Positions 1 to 8,047 of a stretch of DNA of 39,652 nt are shown piece by piece. The notes under the pieces were generated by a model. That model saw nothing but the letters and a program-made list of their open reading frames with translations. It was not told the DNA's origin and searched no databases. This stretch comes from Euryarchaeota archaeon ADurb.BinA087. Lineage in GTDB: Archaea > Halobacteriota > Methanomicrobia > Methanomicrobiales > Methanospirillaceae. The stretch is taken from positions 1 to 39,652 of the forward strand of contig MVZQ01000005.1 in assembly GCA_002068435.1 (NCBI GenBank), in the 5' to 3' direction. The translations under genes were made by a program, and so were the position numbers. The first letter of the stretch is position 1. Every line of letters begins with the position of its first letter.

Positions 1-52
1 ACTTGTTCATCTTCGCCTTGATTACGGTACCCATGCGGTTTAAAAGACCCAT
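1..52 (-). CDS. pspA: PspA/IM30 family protein, N-terminal fragment
   Basis: Only the first 17 codons are inside the window. They read MGLLNRMGTVIKAKMNK, which is the characteristic start of PspA/Vipp1/IM30: an amphipathic membrane-binding helix followed by the long coiled coil. The family binds stressed membranes from the cytoplasmic side and forms ESCRT-III-like assemblies. The start is supported by a GGGAGATGAT ribosome binding site just upstream. A TATA element lies near 111-126, and a 7-bp inverted repeat (67-86) sits between it and the start codon, suggesting regulated expression. The family call rests on this short stretch alone. Confidence 0.8.
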   Translation of the reverse strand, partial: MGLLNRMGTVIKAKMNK

Positions 53-66
53 TGTATCATCTCCCT

Positions 67-86
67 GTCTTCATTGTGGTGAAGAC
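67..86. promoter_or_regulatory. Inverted repeat in the pspA leader
   Basis: GTCTTCA (67-73) and TGAAGAC (80-86) are perfect 7-bp arms around a 6-base spacer. The repeat lies between the predicted TATA box and the pspA start codon, close to the expected transcription start. It could be a repressor operator or a hairpin in the RNA leader; the sequence does not decide which. Confidence 0.45.
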
Positions 87-110
87 GGTTACTTGTTATG
101 AGCAACAGAT

Positions 111-126
111 GCAAGATATAACTTTT
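111..126 (-). promoter_or_regulatory. Predicted TATA box of pspA
   Basis: Read on the minus strand the site is AAAAGTTATATCTTGC. A start about 25 bases downstream would fall near position 90, giving a leader of roughly 40 bases that contains the 67-86 inverted repeat and the ribosome binding site. Confidence 0.5.
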
Positions 127-218
127 GACCTGGGAACCCCCAATAAAAGGGAAATGATTACCTGACCACCTTATTCTATCCATAGCTTTAATCCCAACCC
201 CTCCCATCCCTATGTGTT

Positions 219-794
219 ATGGACATTGTTGCAGATTTGATGAAACAGGTCGCGACGGGAGACAATCTCTCCCAGATCACCAAAGCTGTTGGCGGCGATG
301 AAAAAGGAGTCTCATCAGCCCTTGGCATGGCGCTTCCGATGATCCTCGGTTCCATGTCGAATACTGCGTCGAAACAAGGTGGAGCGGATATGATCACCGG
401 GATGCTCGGACAGATGGGCGGGCAGAATCCGATGGACAACCTGGGAGGCTTTCTCGGAGGTTCTGCTGCAGCGGGTGGATCGAGCATGGTCAGCGGCCTT
501 CTTGGGAGCCAGATGGGCACAATCCAGAATGCAATTGCCAAGAAGACCGGGCTCCCGCCGGAGATTGTCGGCAAGGTTCTGGCTATTGCAGCCCCGATGG
601 TCATTGGCTATATCGGCAAGATGTTTGCCGGAAAGAAAGTTGAGCCTCAGGCACTCACGAACATGCTCGGCGAGCAGTCAAAGCTCGCCATGAAGGCTTC
701 ACCCGAAGTGGCAAGTATGGCCCAGGAGCTGATGGGTGCACAAAAAGAAGCAAGCGGTATCTCGGGCTTTTTCAAAAAATTGTTTGGGAAATAA
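219..794 (+). CDS. DUF937 (YidB-like) family protein
   Basis: A 191-residue protein rich in glycine, methionine and alanine, with the DUF937 layout: an N-terminal region MDIVADLMKQVATGDNLSQI, a run of short helical segments (ALPMILGSM, MITGMLGQMGG), then a hydrophobic helix near residues 120-140 and a lysine-rich end (FFKKLFGK). The biochemical function of DUF937 proteins is unknown. There is no signal peptide. No convincing ribosome binding site precedes the ATG, so a leaderless message is possible. It is transcribed away from pspA, and a T6 run follows it. Confidence 0.7.
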   Translation: MDIVADLMKQVATGDNLSQITKAVGGDEKGVSSALGMALPMILGSMSNTASKQGGADMITGMLGQMGGQNPMDNLGGFLGGSAAAGGSSMVSGLLGSQMGTIQNAIAKKTGLPPEIVGKVLAIAAPMVIGYIGKMFAGKKVEPQALTNMLGEQSKLAMKASPEVASMAQELMGAQKEASGISGFFKKLFGK

Positions 795-808
795 AACGGT
801 TCTTACCC

Positions 809-821
809 TCTCTCTTTTTTA
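809..821 (+). terminator. Poly-T terminator after the DUF937 gene
   Basis: A pyrimidine stretch ending in six T residues (815-820) lies about 20 bases after the stop codon, as in archaeal oligo-U termination. There is no stem-loop. Confidence 0.4.
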
Positions 822-880
822 TTCCAGCCATGCCCTGACTGGCAGGATTTCTGTCAGGAAATGAGATCCGGCTTCTAGAG

Positions 881-900
881 CACTCCTCTTTAAAGGAGTG
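881..900. promoter_or_regulatory. Inverted repeat upstream of the first HdeD-like gene
   Basis: CACTCCT (881-887) and AGGAGTG (894-900) form perfect 7-bp arms with a 6-base centre. The repeat lies about 50 bases upstream of the TATA-like run at 944-957, where an activator or repressor could bind. Confidence 0.35.
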
Positions 901-943
901 TGGTATTTCCTCCCCGGATTGAATAAACGACAATTGTTACAGA

Positions 944-957
944 AAAGATATATATAG
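944..957 (+). promoter_or_regulatory. Predicted TATA box of the first HdeD-like gene
   Basis: The sequence AAAGATATATATA precedes the ATG at 990 by about 35-45 bases. A start near 978 would leave a short leader carrying the GAGGT ribosome binding site. Confidence 0.55.
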
Positions 958-989
958 CAAGAATTTTCAGCATGTACTGAGGTTTTCGT

Positions 990-1562
990 ATGACTGATAT
1001 CATTGTGTATGAAGAACGGATTTGTACCGTGAAATGGGGTACCTTCATCATTCTTGGGCTGCTCTCACTGATCTTCGGCATCCTGATATTCTTCTATCCT
1101 GGCGTTACTGCTGCAGTACTTGTCATGCTCTTTGGCGTACTGATCATCGTGCTTGCGCTCCTCGCCCTGGTGGCAGCCCTGATGAGTCCGGGGGGATCGG
1201 GTCGTCCATCGCTGTTGCTGTTTGCGGCACTTCTTGGGTTCATCGTAGGAGCAGCGGCTCTTGTCGCCCCCCAGATCTTTGGGGCGATCCTGACCATCAT
1301 TATCGCAGTGGTCCTGTTCGTGATCGGTATCATGAATGTGGCACTCGCTTTGTCAGAGAAGGATTACCCCCATCGCTGGCTGGTGTTCCTCCTTGGGATC
1401 CTCTCAATCATCTTCGCAATCCTGATCATGATCTACCCGCTTATCGGTTCGATCATCCTCTTCGGATATCTTATCGGCCTGTATTTCGTTATTTACGGGA
1501 TACTCTCCCTCATTGCCGGATTTGCACTGAGGAGCGTCCAGAAAGAATACTGTAAAGCATAA
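990..1562 (+). CDS. HdeD/DUF308 family membrane protein
   Basis: A 190-residue, very hydrophobic protein with about six membrane helices arranged as three pairs. It carries the repeated DUF308 pattern of a glycine-rich helix followed by a YP turn (ILIFFYPGVTAAVLVMLFGV and LIMIYPLIGSIILFGYLIGL). E. coli HdeD belongs to this family and is linked to acid resistance, but the molecular activity is unknown. The start follows GAGGTTTTCGT at ribosome-binding distance. A second copy of the family lies at 14660-15223, and a related helical region ends the protein at 17204-18085. Confidence 0.8.
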   Translation: MTDIIVYEERICTVKWGTFIILGLLSLIFGILIFFYPGVTAAVLVMLFGVLIIVLALLALVAALMSPGGSGRPSLLLFAALLGFIVGAAALVAPQIFGAILTIIIAVVLFVIGIMNVALALSEKDYPHRWLVFLLGILSIIFAILIMIYPLIGSIILFGYLIGLYFVIYGILSLIAGFALRSVQKEYCKA

Positions 1563-1708
1563 CTCCATCACCTTTTTCTCCTGCCAAAAAATCGCATTTT
1601 CCACAAAGGAGTTGCTGAAGAGTAATTCAGTATGAATCCTGTTTACCAGGGTACTCCAACGGTTCAAACAGAATTCTGCTCCCAGAAGGTAAGGTAATGT
1701 GGGGAGGA

Positions 1709-3133
1709 TCACCCCAGCGGAGAGAAGAGCCTTGATACCGACTCCTTTGCCTTGATCCAGCGTGAACGGCTCTTATACTTCTCCAGAGTTAATTCAGTGC
1801 ATTTCGGGAGATCATCCAGGAATGCCTTCTTCATCTGATTCCCATATTCCTGATCGTAGAAGAAGGCATTTGCTTCGAAGTTCAGCCTGAAGCTCCGGAC
1901 ATCGAAATTGGCGCTCCCCACCGAGGCAGCGACACCATCCACAACGATCGTCTTTGCATGGATAAACCCATTGTCATAGGTATATGCTCTAACTCCTGAC
2001 TCCAGCAGCTCACCAATAAAGGAGAGGGTTGACCAGTATACGAATGGATGATCAGGTTTACAGGGTATCATGATTCTGACATCCACACCGGAATGCGCCG
2101 CTATCCGGAGGGCGTCAGATATGCTCTCATCGGGGATAAAATAGGGGGTCTGGATGTATACCGATTCCATGGCGCTCTGGATCAGTTTCACGTACCCTTC
2201 CTTGATCTGGTTCCAGCGGCCATCCGGGCCGCTCGAGACGATCTGGAGTGGACAGGCCCCGTGTCCTGTCTTTTCAGGGAAATAAACAGGATCGTAGGTG
2301 AGGTCTTGTTTTGCTGCGTAGTTCCAGTCCATGAAGAATCGGAGCTGCAGGCCGATTACCCCTGTCCCTTCAATCCGTATCGCTGCATCACGCCAGTACC
2401 CGAGCGGCCCTTTCCCAAGATACTCCTCACCGATATTGTATCCCCCGATAAATCCGGTAGTGCCATCGATCACTGCTATCTTCCGGTGATTCCGGTAATT
2501 CAGGGTGTATAAGCGGGGGAAAAATGCCGCATATGTTCCGCCCGCCTGGAGGAACTCCTCCAGGCCCTTCTTCTTCACTTTCATACCCAGTGAATCGGCA
2601 AGGAGCCTGACTTCCACCCCTTCCCGAGCTTTCGCCGCGAGGGCAGAGATCAGGTCCCGTGAGAGCGGGTCATCCCGTATGATGTAATATTGGAGATGGA
2701 TATGATGCCTGGCCCCGCGGATGGCATCAAAGAGGGCATTGAACTTCTCTTTTCCGTCAGTGTAAATAGTGAGCGTGTTGTCATTCGTGATGATTGCCTG
2801 GTTGCTCTCCAGGAGCATTCTGGCGATACTCACAAGCCGTTCGTGAGCGCTACCCCGCTGTTCCATCCCGATACGCTTGAGCTCCTTCTTCTGGGATGTT
2901 ACTGTCTCTCTGATACTCTGGTCAACCTCTGCTTTTCTCGAGAACAGGCGGCGTCTTGTCCAGTCCTGGCCGAGAAAAAGGTAAGCGAAAAAGCCGAGTC
3001 CTGGGAGGAGAATCAGGACAAGGATCCAACCTACCGTTGCAGTGGGATTCTTTCTCTTATCAAAAATGATGACCAGGATCAATATGATATCAAGGATGAG
3101 GAAAATCTCGCGGATCGTAAGAAGGAGAGCCAA
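1709..3133 (-). CDS. cls: Cardiolipin synthase-type phospholipase D enzyme
   Basis: A 474-residue protein with two N-terminal membrane helices (about residues 5-25 and 32-54), then two phospholipase D domains. Both HKD motifs are intact: HRKIAVIDG at residue 216 and HAKTIVVDG at residue 392, each followed by the usual G.NIG or GSANFD segment. This is the bacterial-type cardiolipin synthase plan, which joins two phosphatidylglycerol-type lipids. Methanospirillum has an archaeal enzyme of this type that makes dimeric ether phospholipids, so an archaeal cardiolipin analogue is the likely product. The start is TTG, chosen because AGAGGTATCAC lies at good spacing. It fits the nearby envelope genes. 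Confidence 0.87.
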   Translation of the reverse strand: MALLLTIREIFLILDIILILVIIFDKRKNPTATVGWILVLILLPGLGFFAYLFLGQDWTRRRLFSRKAEVDQSIRETVTSQKKELKRIGMEQRGSAHERLVSIARMLLESNQAIITNDNTLTIYTDGKEKFNALFDAIRGARHHIHLQYYIIRDDPLSRDLISALAAKAREGVEVRLLADSLGMKVKKKGLEEFLQAGGTYAAFFPRLYTLNYRNHRKIAVIDGTTGFIGGYNIGEEYLGKGPLGYWRDAAIRIEGTGVIGLQLRFFMDWNYAAKQDLTYDPVYFPEKTGHGACPLQIVSSGPDGRWNQIKEGYVKLIQSAMESVYIQTPYFIPDESISDALRIAAHSGVDVRIMIPCKPDHPFVYWSTLSFIGELLESGVRAYTYDNGFIHAKTIVVDGVAASVGSANFDVRSFRLNFEANAFFYDQEYGNQMKKAFLDDLPKCTELTLEKYKSRSRWIKAKESVSRLFSPLG

Positions 3134-3177
3134 GAGTGATACCTCTATCCTGTTCTCACGGGCAGAGATGATAAGAG

Positions 3178-3591
3178 TTACCGGTCGGTCGTGGGCTTCC
3201 CGGGGATATCATCTTCGAGTGCGCGAAGGATTGCCTTCCGGAAGAGGATCTCGGGGGCTTCACCACAGAGGATCCCGTCAGGTCCCGGCAGTGAAAGGTA
3301 GAGGTTCCGGATCGGCATACATCGGGAGGCATGACAGTATTCCTCCCCTTCAGCGGCAGCAGAGAGAAGAGATGAGAGCGGGATGCCATTGAGCGTTACC
3401 CTATTTACCCTGGCTCCCTTCTCCTGATCCACCCTCTCCTCCTGGAATGCGAACTGGATCCCCTCGTCCTGGAACGTGGGGAGAAGTTCTTCCAGTAATT
3501 CCATGAAGGTTTTCCTGGTATCCGTGCAGAAGAGACAGGGCTCAATCTGGTCTGCCGAGTGCTTCCAGAGCACCGTCAGTGACCTTTTCAT
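3178..3591 (-). CDS. DUF2703 domain protein, thioredoxin-like
   Basis: About 137 residues. The middle carries CLFCTDTRKTFMELLEEL, then an amphipathic strand region and NRVTLNGIPLSSLL, which match the DUF2703 pattern: a CxxC near the start, a helix, then an acidic strand and an N.V.LNG.PL segment. The function is unknown; the CxxC suggests a redox or metal role by inference. The longest ORF starts with GTG at 3600, but GTGATC there looks like part of a ribosome binding site, so I prefer the ATG at 3591. It is oriented with, and close to, the genes that follow. Confidence 0.6.
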   Translation of the reverse strand: MKRSLTVLWKHSADQIEPCLFCTDTRKTFMELLEELLPTFQDEGIQFAFQEERVDQEKGARVNRVTLNGIPLSSLLSAAAEGEEYCHASRCMPIRNLYLSLPGPDGILCGEAPEILFRKAILRALEDDIPGKPTTDR

Positions 3592-3646
3592 GGGGATCAC
3601 TGTAATGATAGGAAAGGGAGGGGATAAGGAATTCGGCCATATCCAC

Positions 3647-4099
3647 CTATTGTTCGATCAACCCGATATGCTCTATCGCGGATTGCTCAAGCTCGGTCCT
3701 CTTCATGAGTGTGGCAACATCCCGTATCGCTTCAAGCACATGAACGGATTCCTCAAGAAAACTGAGGATATCTGCAGGATAGAGGTCGATCCCATACTCA
3801 TCCTGGATAACAAGGGCGATCTGCCGGTGATCCAGCCCAGTCTCCCGAAGTTCTATGATCTCGCGGGCAAATTTCTTCTCAGGGCAGCCGCAGTGGGGAT
3901 TGTCCCGGCAGTTGCACCGGAGAAACGTGTTGAAGAAGGAGAGGATTTGTTCTTTGAGGACATGATCAAGGCGTTCGGTGTTGAGACGGGAAGAGAGGGC
4001 GTCTAGCGTCGCCCCGTGAAATGCAAGATCAGGAATCCGATACCCTACCGCCCGTTCGATCTTCCGTGCATGCCTGAACCGGGCCCTGCCGGCAATCAC
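3647..4099 (-). CDS. Unknown protein with a cysteine cluster, DUF5814-like
   Basis: A 150-residue protein, not firmly recognised. The centre holds CNCRDNPHCGCPEKK, a compact group of four cysteines and a histidine that looks zinc-binding. It is followed by helical segments (FAREIIELRETGLDHRQIAL and a glycine-poor helix with DILSFLEE) that read like a small helix-turn-helix. The cluster resembles the C-terminal metal-binding tail of archaeal Ski2-like helicases, but no helicase motifs are present. Its GTG start overlaps the stop of the DUF2150 gene as GTGA, so the two are translationally coupled. A GGAGAGGCGTC ribosome binding site precedes it. Confidence 0.45.
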   Translation of the reverse strand: MIAGRARFRHARKIERAVGYRIPDLAFHGATLDALSSRLNTERLDHVLKEQILSFFNTFLRCNCRDNPHCGCPEKKFAREIIELRETGLDHRQIALVIQDEYGIDLYPADILSFLEESVHVLEAIRDVATLMKRTELEQSAIEHIGLIEQ

Positions 4100-4731
4100 G
4101 ACGCCTCTCCAGCCTCCTCGTCGAAATTCTTGAGTGAGCCCATGGCTTCGTGCATGCTCTCAATCTCGATCAGCCACTCATCGAATAGTCCCGGCTGCTC
4201 GATGTCGTCCTTGATATACTTGCTGCAGCAGGCTGCGCCGTTGATAACATTGGCAGCTATCTCAGCGGCGATACCAAGTGCGGTCTCGAGATCCTCCTCA
4301 CCTGCCTTCTTTCCATCCTTGACAAGGGTTTTGATGTCAGTGGAGTACTGGCCTTCAAGGAACCGCTTGCACCCTGCGAAGAGGACGAGCATGGAAAGCT
4401 GGAGCGATTCCACATACTCCTCGATATTCTCATCTTTGACATCTGACATCACGATGGCCTCGACATGGTTCAGCTTCTGGAGGGCCTCCTCCCTGGTGAA
4501 CCTGTCATTCTGGAAGAGCCGGATGATCTTCAGGACCTCGATCGTCACGTCCATGGAAAAATTATAGAGGGTGGTATAGCCTTCGGGCAGCTCCTCGGAA
4601 TCGTCTTTAGGGGTGAAATCCGAATCCCTGAGTGTATTGATCCAGTTGTCCCAGCGCTCCTGGTTGTAAAAAATATAGAACAATTTGAGGGGTTCTTCCT
4701 CTTTGACTCTCTTTTCCTTCTTTTTTGCCAT
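4096..4731 (-). CDS. DUF2150 family archaeal protein
   Basis: A 211-residue soluble acidic protein with a lysine-rich start (MAKKKEKRVKEEE) followed by FYIFYNQERWDNWINTL and a long helical body. The length and the W-N-W-I pattern match DUF2150, a family largely confined to methanogens and of unknown function. It is the first gene of a three-gene minus-strand run (this gene, the cysteine-cluster protein, then the DUF2703 protein). A strong TATA-like stretch at 4804-4815 lies upstream and leaves a leader of roughly 50 bases. Confidence 0.7.
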   Translation of the reverse strand: MAKKKEKRVKEEEPLKLFYIFYNQERWDNWINTLRDSDFTPKDDSEELPEGYTTLYNFSMDVTIEVLKIIRLFQNDRFTREEALQKLNHVEAIVMSDVKDENIEEYVESLQLSMLVLFAGCKRFLEGQYSTDIKTLVKDGKKAGEEDLETALGIAAEIAANVINGAACCSKYIKDDIEQPGLFDEWLIEIESMHEAMGSLKNFDEEAGEAS

Positions 4732-4870
4732 CAGTACCTGATGTATTCTTAAATCTTAAAGATTTTTGGTTTTCATACCGAAAGGAGCCCGGATATGGGT
4801 TAGTTTTATATATATCGTGAGGAACGCATACAAAAGGATTATTCTGGGTTCGCCACGGGTCTCATGCTTT

Positions 4871-4890
4871 GAGATTCTTTTAAGAATCTC
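4871..4890. promoter_or_regulatory. Perfect inverted repeat between the DUF2150 and ClC genes
   Basis: GAGATTCTT (4871-4879) and AAGAATCTC (4882-4890) are exact 9-bp arms with a 2-base centre. The repeat lies about 140 bases upstream of the DUF2150 start and 190 upstream of the ClC start. A related palindrome with the same GATTCTT/AAGAATC core lies at 17066-17082. It could be an operator; no hairpin-terminator context is seen. Confidence 0.4.
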
Positions 4891-5056
4891 TCAGACATTT
4901 CACGACACCGCTCCATGTGTGAATTTTCAGGGTGAGCGTATCAGTTACGACAAATATGCCATGACAATTTAGCTCTCGCCGGGTCATCCCCTTAAAAGAC
5001 CGAGAATCGCTGTATGAGCCTGAAACAAACCGATGAAATTTAATACTCCATGGTTT

Positions 5057-5069
5057 TTCACACTGTGAA
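5057..5069. promoter_or_regulatory. Short palindrome at the ClC start region
   Basis: TTCACA (5057-5062), C, TGTGAA (5064-5069). It sits about 20 bases downstream of the predicted TATA box and 9 bases before the ATG, where a bound protein would block transcription initiation. Confidence 0.35.
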
Positions 5070-5078
5070 GGATGAGCA

Positions 5079-6395
5079 ATGCCAGAAGATGTGAGCAGTA
5101 CACGGATTGACGAGGCTACCGAATCGTTAAACACGAAAAAATTCTACCTTCTCCTTCTTTTCGTCTCAATAGTCGGTATCATCGGTGCTCTGATGATGAT
5201 CGTGTTCTTTTTCCTGGAGGATTTTTTTACTGCGTTGCTATGGAACGATATTCCGATAGAGTCACTCACTCCCGTTTTTAATCCCTGGATCCTTGTCATC
5301 TGCATCCTTGGCGGGCTCATTGTCGGGATCATACGCTGGTATTTCAAAGGTGAGATCGCCATCATGGCAGAGGATCTTCTCGAGTTCGAAAAGGAAGGAA
5401 GGTTTGGTCTCAAGAGGGGGATTGAGCTCTTTTTCCGGGGCCTCGTCTCACTCGTGTGTGGAGCGCCCCTTGGCCCGGAGGCCCCCCTGACCGTCTCCTC
5501 GGGGGCTGTGGGAACACTGGTTGCTGAGAAAGCACGAATGCCACCGCCTCTGGTCACGCTCTCTTCCCTCTCTGCATTCAGTGGTTTCTTTGGAGCATTC
5601 CTCACATCTCCGTTCGGAGGGGCACTCATCCTCATAGAAATTACTCTTGAAAAGGGCAGGATGACCTGGAAGGCTATACTCCCCTCAATTGTTGCTGCTA
5701 CGGCAGGATTTGCGGTCTATTTCCTGTTAACAAATTCGTTCCTTGGTGGCATGTTCACCCTGCCTGTGTATGAGGAGTTCAGGAACATCGATCTCCTGTA
5801 TGCAATCTTCCTTGGCCTCATTGGCGGGGCATGCGGGATTTTTTTTATTGTCCTTTATAAGAAAATGCGGGAAGTATTCGAGCCGTGGGAGAACCGGCCT
5901 GTGCTTCTTGGATTGCTTGGGGGTCTTGGATTGGGAATTGCCGGAATACTCCTTCCCCTCACTCTGTTCATGGGGAGCGAAGAGCTCCAGTTCCTTATCA
6001 ACAATTACCTTGAGGTCAGCCTCATCCTTCTGGCCGTTCTTGTCGTAGTGAAGATTATCCTGATTACCTTTTCATTCTCAACGGGGTTTGCCGGTGGGTA
6101 TATCTTCCCTGGCTTCTTCATCGGGGGGACCCTCGGGATACTGGTATTCCGGCTCTTTCCGTTCATCCCCCTTGCGGTATGCCTCGTTTGTGTCATCTCC
6201 GGGGTTAGTGTTGCACTGCTCAGAAGCCCCATCGCTCTTGCCATGATAATTGCCATGGTCTTTGTCCCCGAGCTCATTCCGGCAATGGCCATAGCCCTGG
6301 TGATGGGCTTTGTCGTGAGCTACCGGTATTCTCTTCCTTACACCAGGAAGATACGCAGGACAGAGAGGCAAGACAGTTCTTCCGAAAACACATAA
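5079..6395 (+). CDS. ClC-family chloride channel/antiporter, short form
   Basis: A 438-residue integral membrane protein with the ClC fold but no C-terminal CBS domains. The gating-glutamate segment reads GPEAP (canonical GREGP), so the glutamate is kept while its neighbours differ. The later GG.F.PG.FIGG element is present as GGYIFPGFFIGGTLG. The usual GSGIP segment near residue 80 is not recognisable and is replaced by RWYFKGEIAIMAED. ClC proteins move chloride through the membrane, some coupled to protons; which applies here cannot be read from the sequence. The start has a GGATG-type ribosome binding site. A second, CBS-bearing ClC is at 33699-35489. Confidence 0.82.
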   Translation: MPEDVSSTRIDEATESLNTKKFYLLLLFVSIVGIIGALMMIVFFFLEDFFTALLWNDIPIESLTPVFNPWILVICILGGLIVGIIRWYFKGEIAIMAEDLLEFEKEGRFGLKRGIELFFRGLVSLVCGAPLGPEAPLTVSSGAVGTLVAEKARMPPPLVTLSSLSAFSGFFGAFLTSPFGGALILIEITLEKGRMTWKAILPSIVAATAGFAVYFLLTNSFLGGMFTLPVYEEFRNIDLLYAIFLGLIGGACGIFFIVLYKKMREVFEPWENRPVLLGLLGGLGLGIAGILLPLTLFMGSEELQFLINNYLEVSLILLAVLVVVKIILITFSFSTGFAGGYIFPGFFIGGTLGILVFRLFPFIPLAVCLVCVISGVSVALLRSPIALAMIIAMVFVPELIPAMAIALVMGFVVSYRYSLPYTRKIRRTERQDSSSENT

Positions 6396-6487
6396 TAACC
6401 AGGACAATGAAAAATGTGGATTGATTTGAGGAACAGACTCCCTTTCTCCAATTCCTCACCTTATATGTAAACAATGGCTATAATCTA

Positions 6488-7378
6488 TTGAAACGTATGT
6501 CCCATCCTCCTCGTTTGAAAAAAACCTGGTATCCCGTGATAATTCTGTTTTTTATTCCGTTGATTCTGCTCCCTGGTTATATGGCATGGGAGGCAGGCAA
6601 TCCAACAATAACACACCTGCACATAGATGCTGCACCGGATGGAATCGTGTTTATCGCAGATCCCCATATCAAGAGTGAAAATGAAGAAACGGTTCGGGAA
6701 GTGATCAGCAAGATCAATCATATGCAGCCCAGCATTGTTCTGATCGGGGGAGATTTTTACGGCCCGGGTGAAGAAACGCTCTCGTTCCAGGAGATCTGGA
6801 AAGGTATTGATGCTCCTGTCTATGCGGTGCTCGGAAACCATGACTATAAGGTCGGGATCCAGGGATCAGGGGCCGAAGGGAGGATGGCATGGGTGATCGA
6901 ATCGATCCTCCGTTCACAGGGATATAATACAAGTCCTCTCTATTCGGATCCTGATATTGCTTCTGCGGATATTCTTGAAGATGTGCTCGAAAGGAACGGT
7001 GTAACGGTTCTCCGGAATGAATGGATATCACTGGACATGAACGGACAGCGCCTCAACCTGTGCGGATTAGATGATATCTGGGCTGGAAAGGCAGATCCAC
7101 CAGATCTCCCTGATAATGGAGCATATCGAATCTACCTTCTCCATGAGCCGTATTACCAGGAGGAATGGGATGCCGACCTTATCCTGTCAGGTCATACCCA
7201 TGGAGGGCAGATAGGGAATGGTATATTCATGGTTCTTGATACTGCCGGGATTGTTGATATTCGGGGACGTTCAATGAAGGATGATACCATCATGTACGTT
7301 ACTCGTGGTATTGGAACCTCGAAGGGTGACAATGATTACCGCCTCTTTAGCTCACCGGAGATTGTAGTGATCAACTAA
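6488..7378 (+). CDS. Membrane-anchored metallophosphoesterase
   Basis: About 296 residues: one N-terminal membrane helix (about residues 13-33), then a calcineurin-like phosphoesterase domain. The metal-binding motifs are in order: IADPHI, GGDFYG, LGNHD and GHTHGGQ. The closest known plan is the YkuE/YaeI group, which acts at the membrane, including on lipid phosphates; the substrate here is unknown. The first in-frame start is TTG at 6488; an ATG lies at 6497. A TATA-like CTTATATG about 25 bases upstream means the message may begin almost at the start codon, and no ribosome binding site is visible. Confidence 0.82.
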   Translation: MKRMSHPPRLKKTWYPVIILFFIPLILLPGYMAWEAGNPTITHLHIDAAPDGIVFIADPHIKSENEETVREVISKINHMQPSIVLIGGDFYGPGEETLSFQEIWKGIDAPVYAVLGNHDYKVGIQGSGAEGRMAWVIESILRSQGYNTSPLYSDPDIASADILEDVLERNGVTVLRNEWISLDMNGQRLNLCGLDDIWAGKADPPDLPDNGAYRIYLLHEPYYQEEWDADLILSGHTHGGQIGNGIFMVLDTAGIVDIRGRSMKDDTIMYVTRGIGTSKGDNDYRLFSSPEIVVIN

Positions 7379-7481
7379 AGTGAGGAGCAAAAATACGAAA
7401 TATTTGAAAGGTCCGGAAAAAATAGGTTATTAGATATTCGGGGGTCCTACACCCGGTCGTTTGATAAGGCACAATCTCCTA

Positions 7482-7823
7482 TCATTTCATGCCTGCCTGT
7501 TTTTCCAGTGTTTCCAGCCGGGTCTCCAGCTCCTTCAGATTCTGATCCATCGTCTCTGAGAAGCTCTTGAGCGATGCCACTTTTGCCTCATCTGCTTCAA
7601 GAGTCTGGTCCTTGGAGTTCCTGAAAGACTGAAGCCTGGCCCGGCTGACGAGCGACCATTCATCGATCATCAGCTCGAACCTGCGGTCGAGATACTCGTC
7701 AACCCTGCTCTCCATGGGTCGTGTGAGCGACAATCCTCCTTTCGTCCCTTTCCAGTAATAATAAATCACGAATGCCACAATGGCAATGATAATGATGATC
7801 AGGGCAGCTTCGAGAGGAGTCAT
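7482..7823 (-). CDS. Small membrane-anchored protein of the three-paralogue operon (copy 3)
   Basis: A 113-residue protein with one N-terminal membrane helix (about residues 5-24, isoleucine-rich), then a 30-residue segment (38-67) containing YLDRRFELMIDEWSLVS that aligns without gaps with segments in the two preceding genes. A C-terminal coiled-coil stretch follows (heptad-like leucines in MDQNLKELETRLETLE). I do not recognise the family. Its start overlaps the previous stop as ATGA and has a strong GGGAGGTGAAGCG ribosome binding site. It is the last gene of a five-gene run and is probably tail-anchored to the same complex as its neighbours. Confidence 0.72.
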   Translation of the reverse strand: MTPLEAALIIIIIAIVAFVIYYYWKGTKGGLSLTRPMESRVDEYLDRRFELMIDEWSLVSRARLQSFRNSKDQTLEADEAKVASLKSFSETMDQNLKELETRLETLEKQAGMK

Positions 7824-8047
7824 CGCTTCACCTCCCTTAAATGGAGGAGACGATGTTCGAGTTCTTCCAGCTTGATCTCTGCGCTCGTCTCAAATGAGGC
7901 AATATCCCCTGAGGTTTCTTCGATGGCCTGGAGCCGTGTTTCAAAATCACTGATGTCATTCCGGGTAGCGAGGTCCCAGTCTTGGATCAGGTTCTTCATC
8001 CTCCGGTCCAGGTAGGCATTCATGTAGCTGTCCATGCCAACCATCAT
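7820..8047 (-). CDS. Small soluble protein of the three-paralogue operon (copy 2)
   Basis: A 75-residue protein consisting almost only of the shared segment (residues 6-35, with AYLDRRMKNLIQDWDLATR) and an acidic coiled coil after it. There is no membrane helix. The shared residues with copies 1 and 3 are the aspartate of the DR pair, an isoleucine, a tryptophan and a leucine (pattern D-x6-I-x2-W-x-L), plus many conservative matches. GGAGGTG lies directly before two adjacent ATG codons (8047, 8044). The end and start overlap both neighbours as ATGA. The function is unknown; the layout implies assembly with its paralogues. Confidence 0.72.
   Translation of the reverse strand: MMVGMDSYMNAYLDRRMKNLIQDWDLATRNDISDFETRLQAIEETSGDIASFETSAEIKLEELEHRLLHLREVKR

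Larger units (their letters stand above)
4732..5078. other. Divergent intergenic region, 347 bases
   Basis: No credible gene; the open frame at 4766-4972 has no ribosome binding site or recognisable composition. The stretch holds two promoters back to back. TTTTATATATATCG at 4804-4815 suits the DUF2150 operon. TTTAATAC near 5039-5045 suits the ClC gene. Two palindromes are listed separately. Confidence 0.6.

Noticed and set aside
4766-4972. A 68-codon plus-strand ORF between the DUF2150 and ClC genes
   Set aside because: No ribosome binding site, it runs through two promoter-like elements and a perfect palindrome, and the composition is not protein-like.
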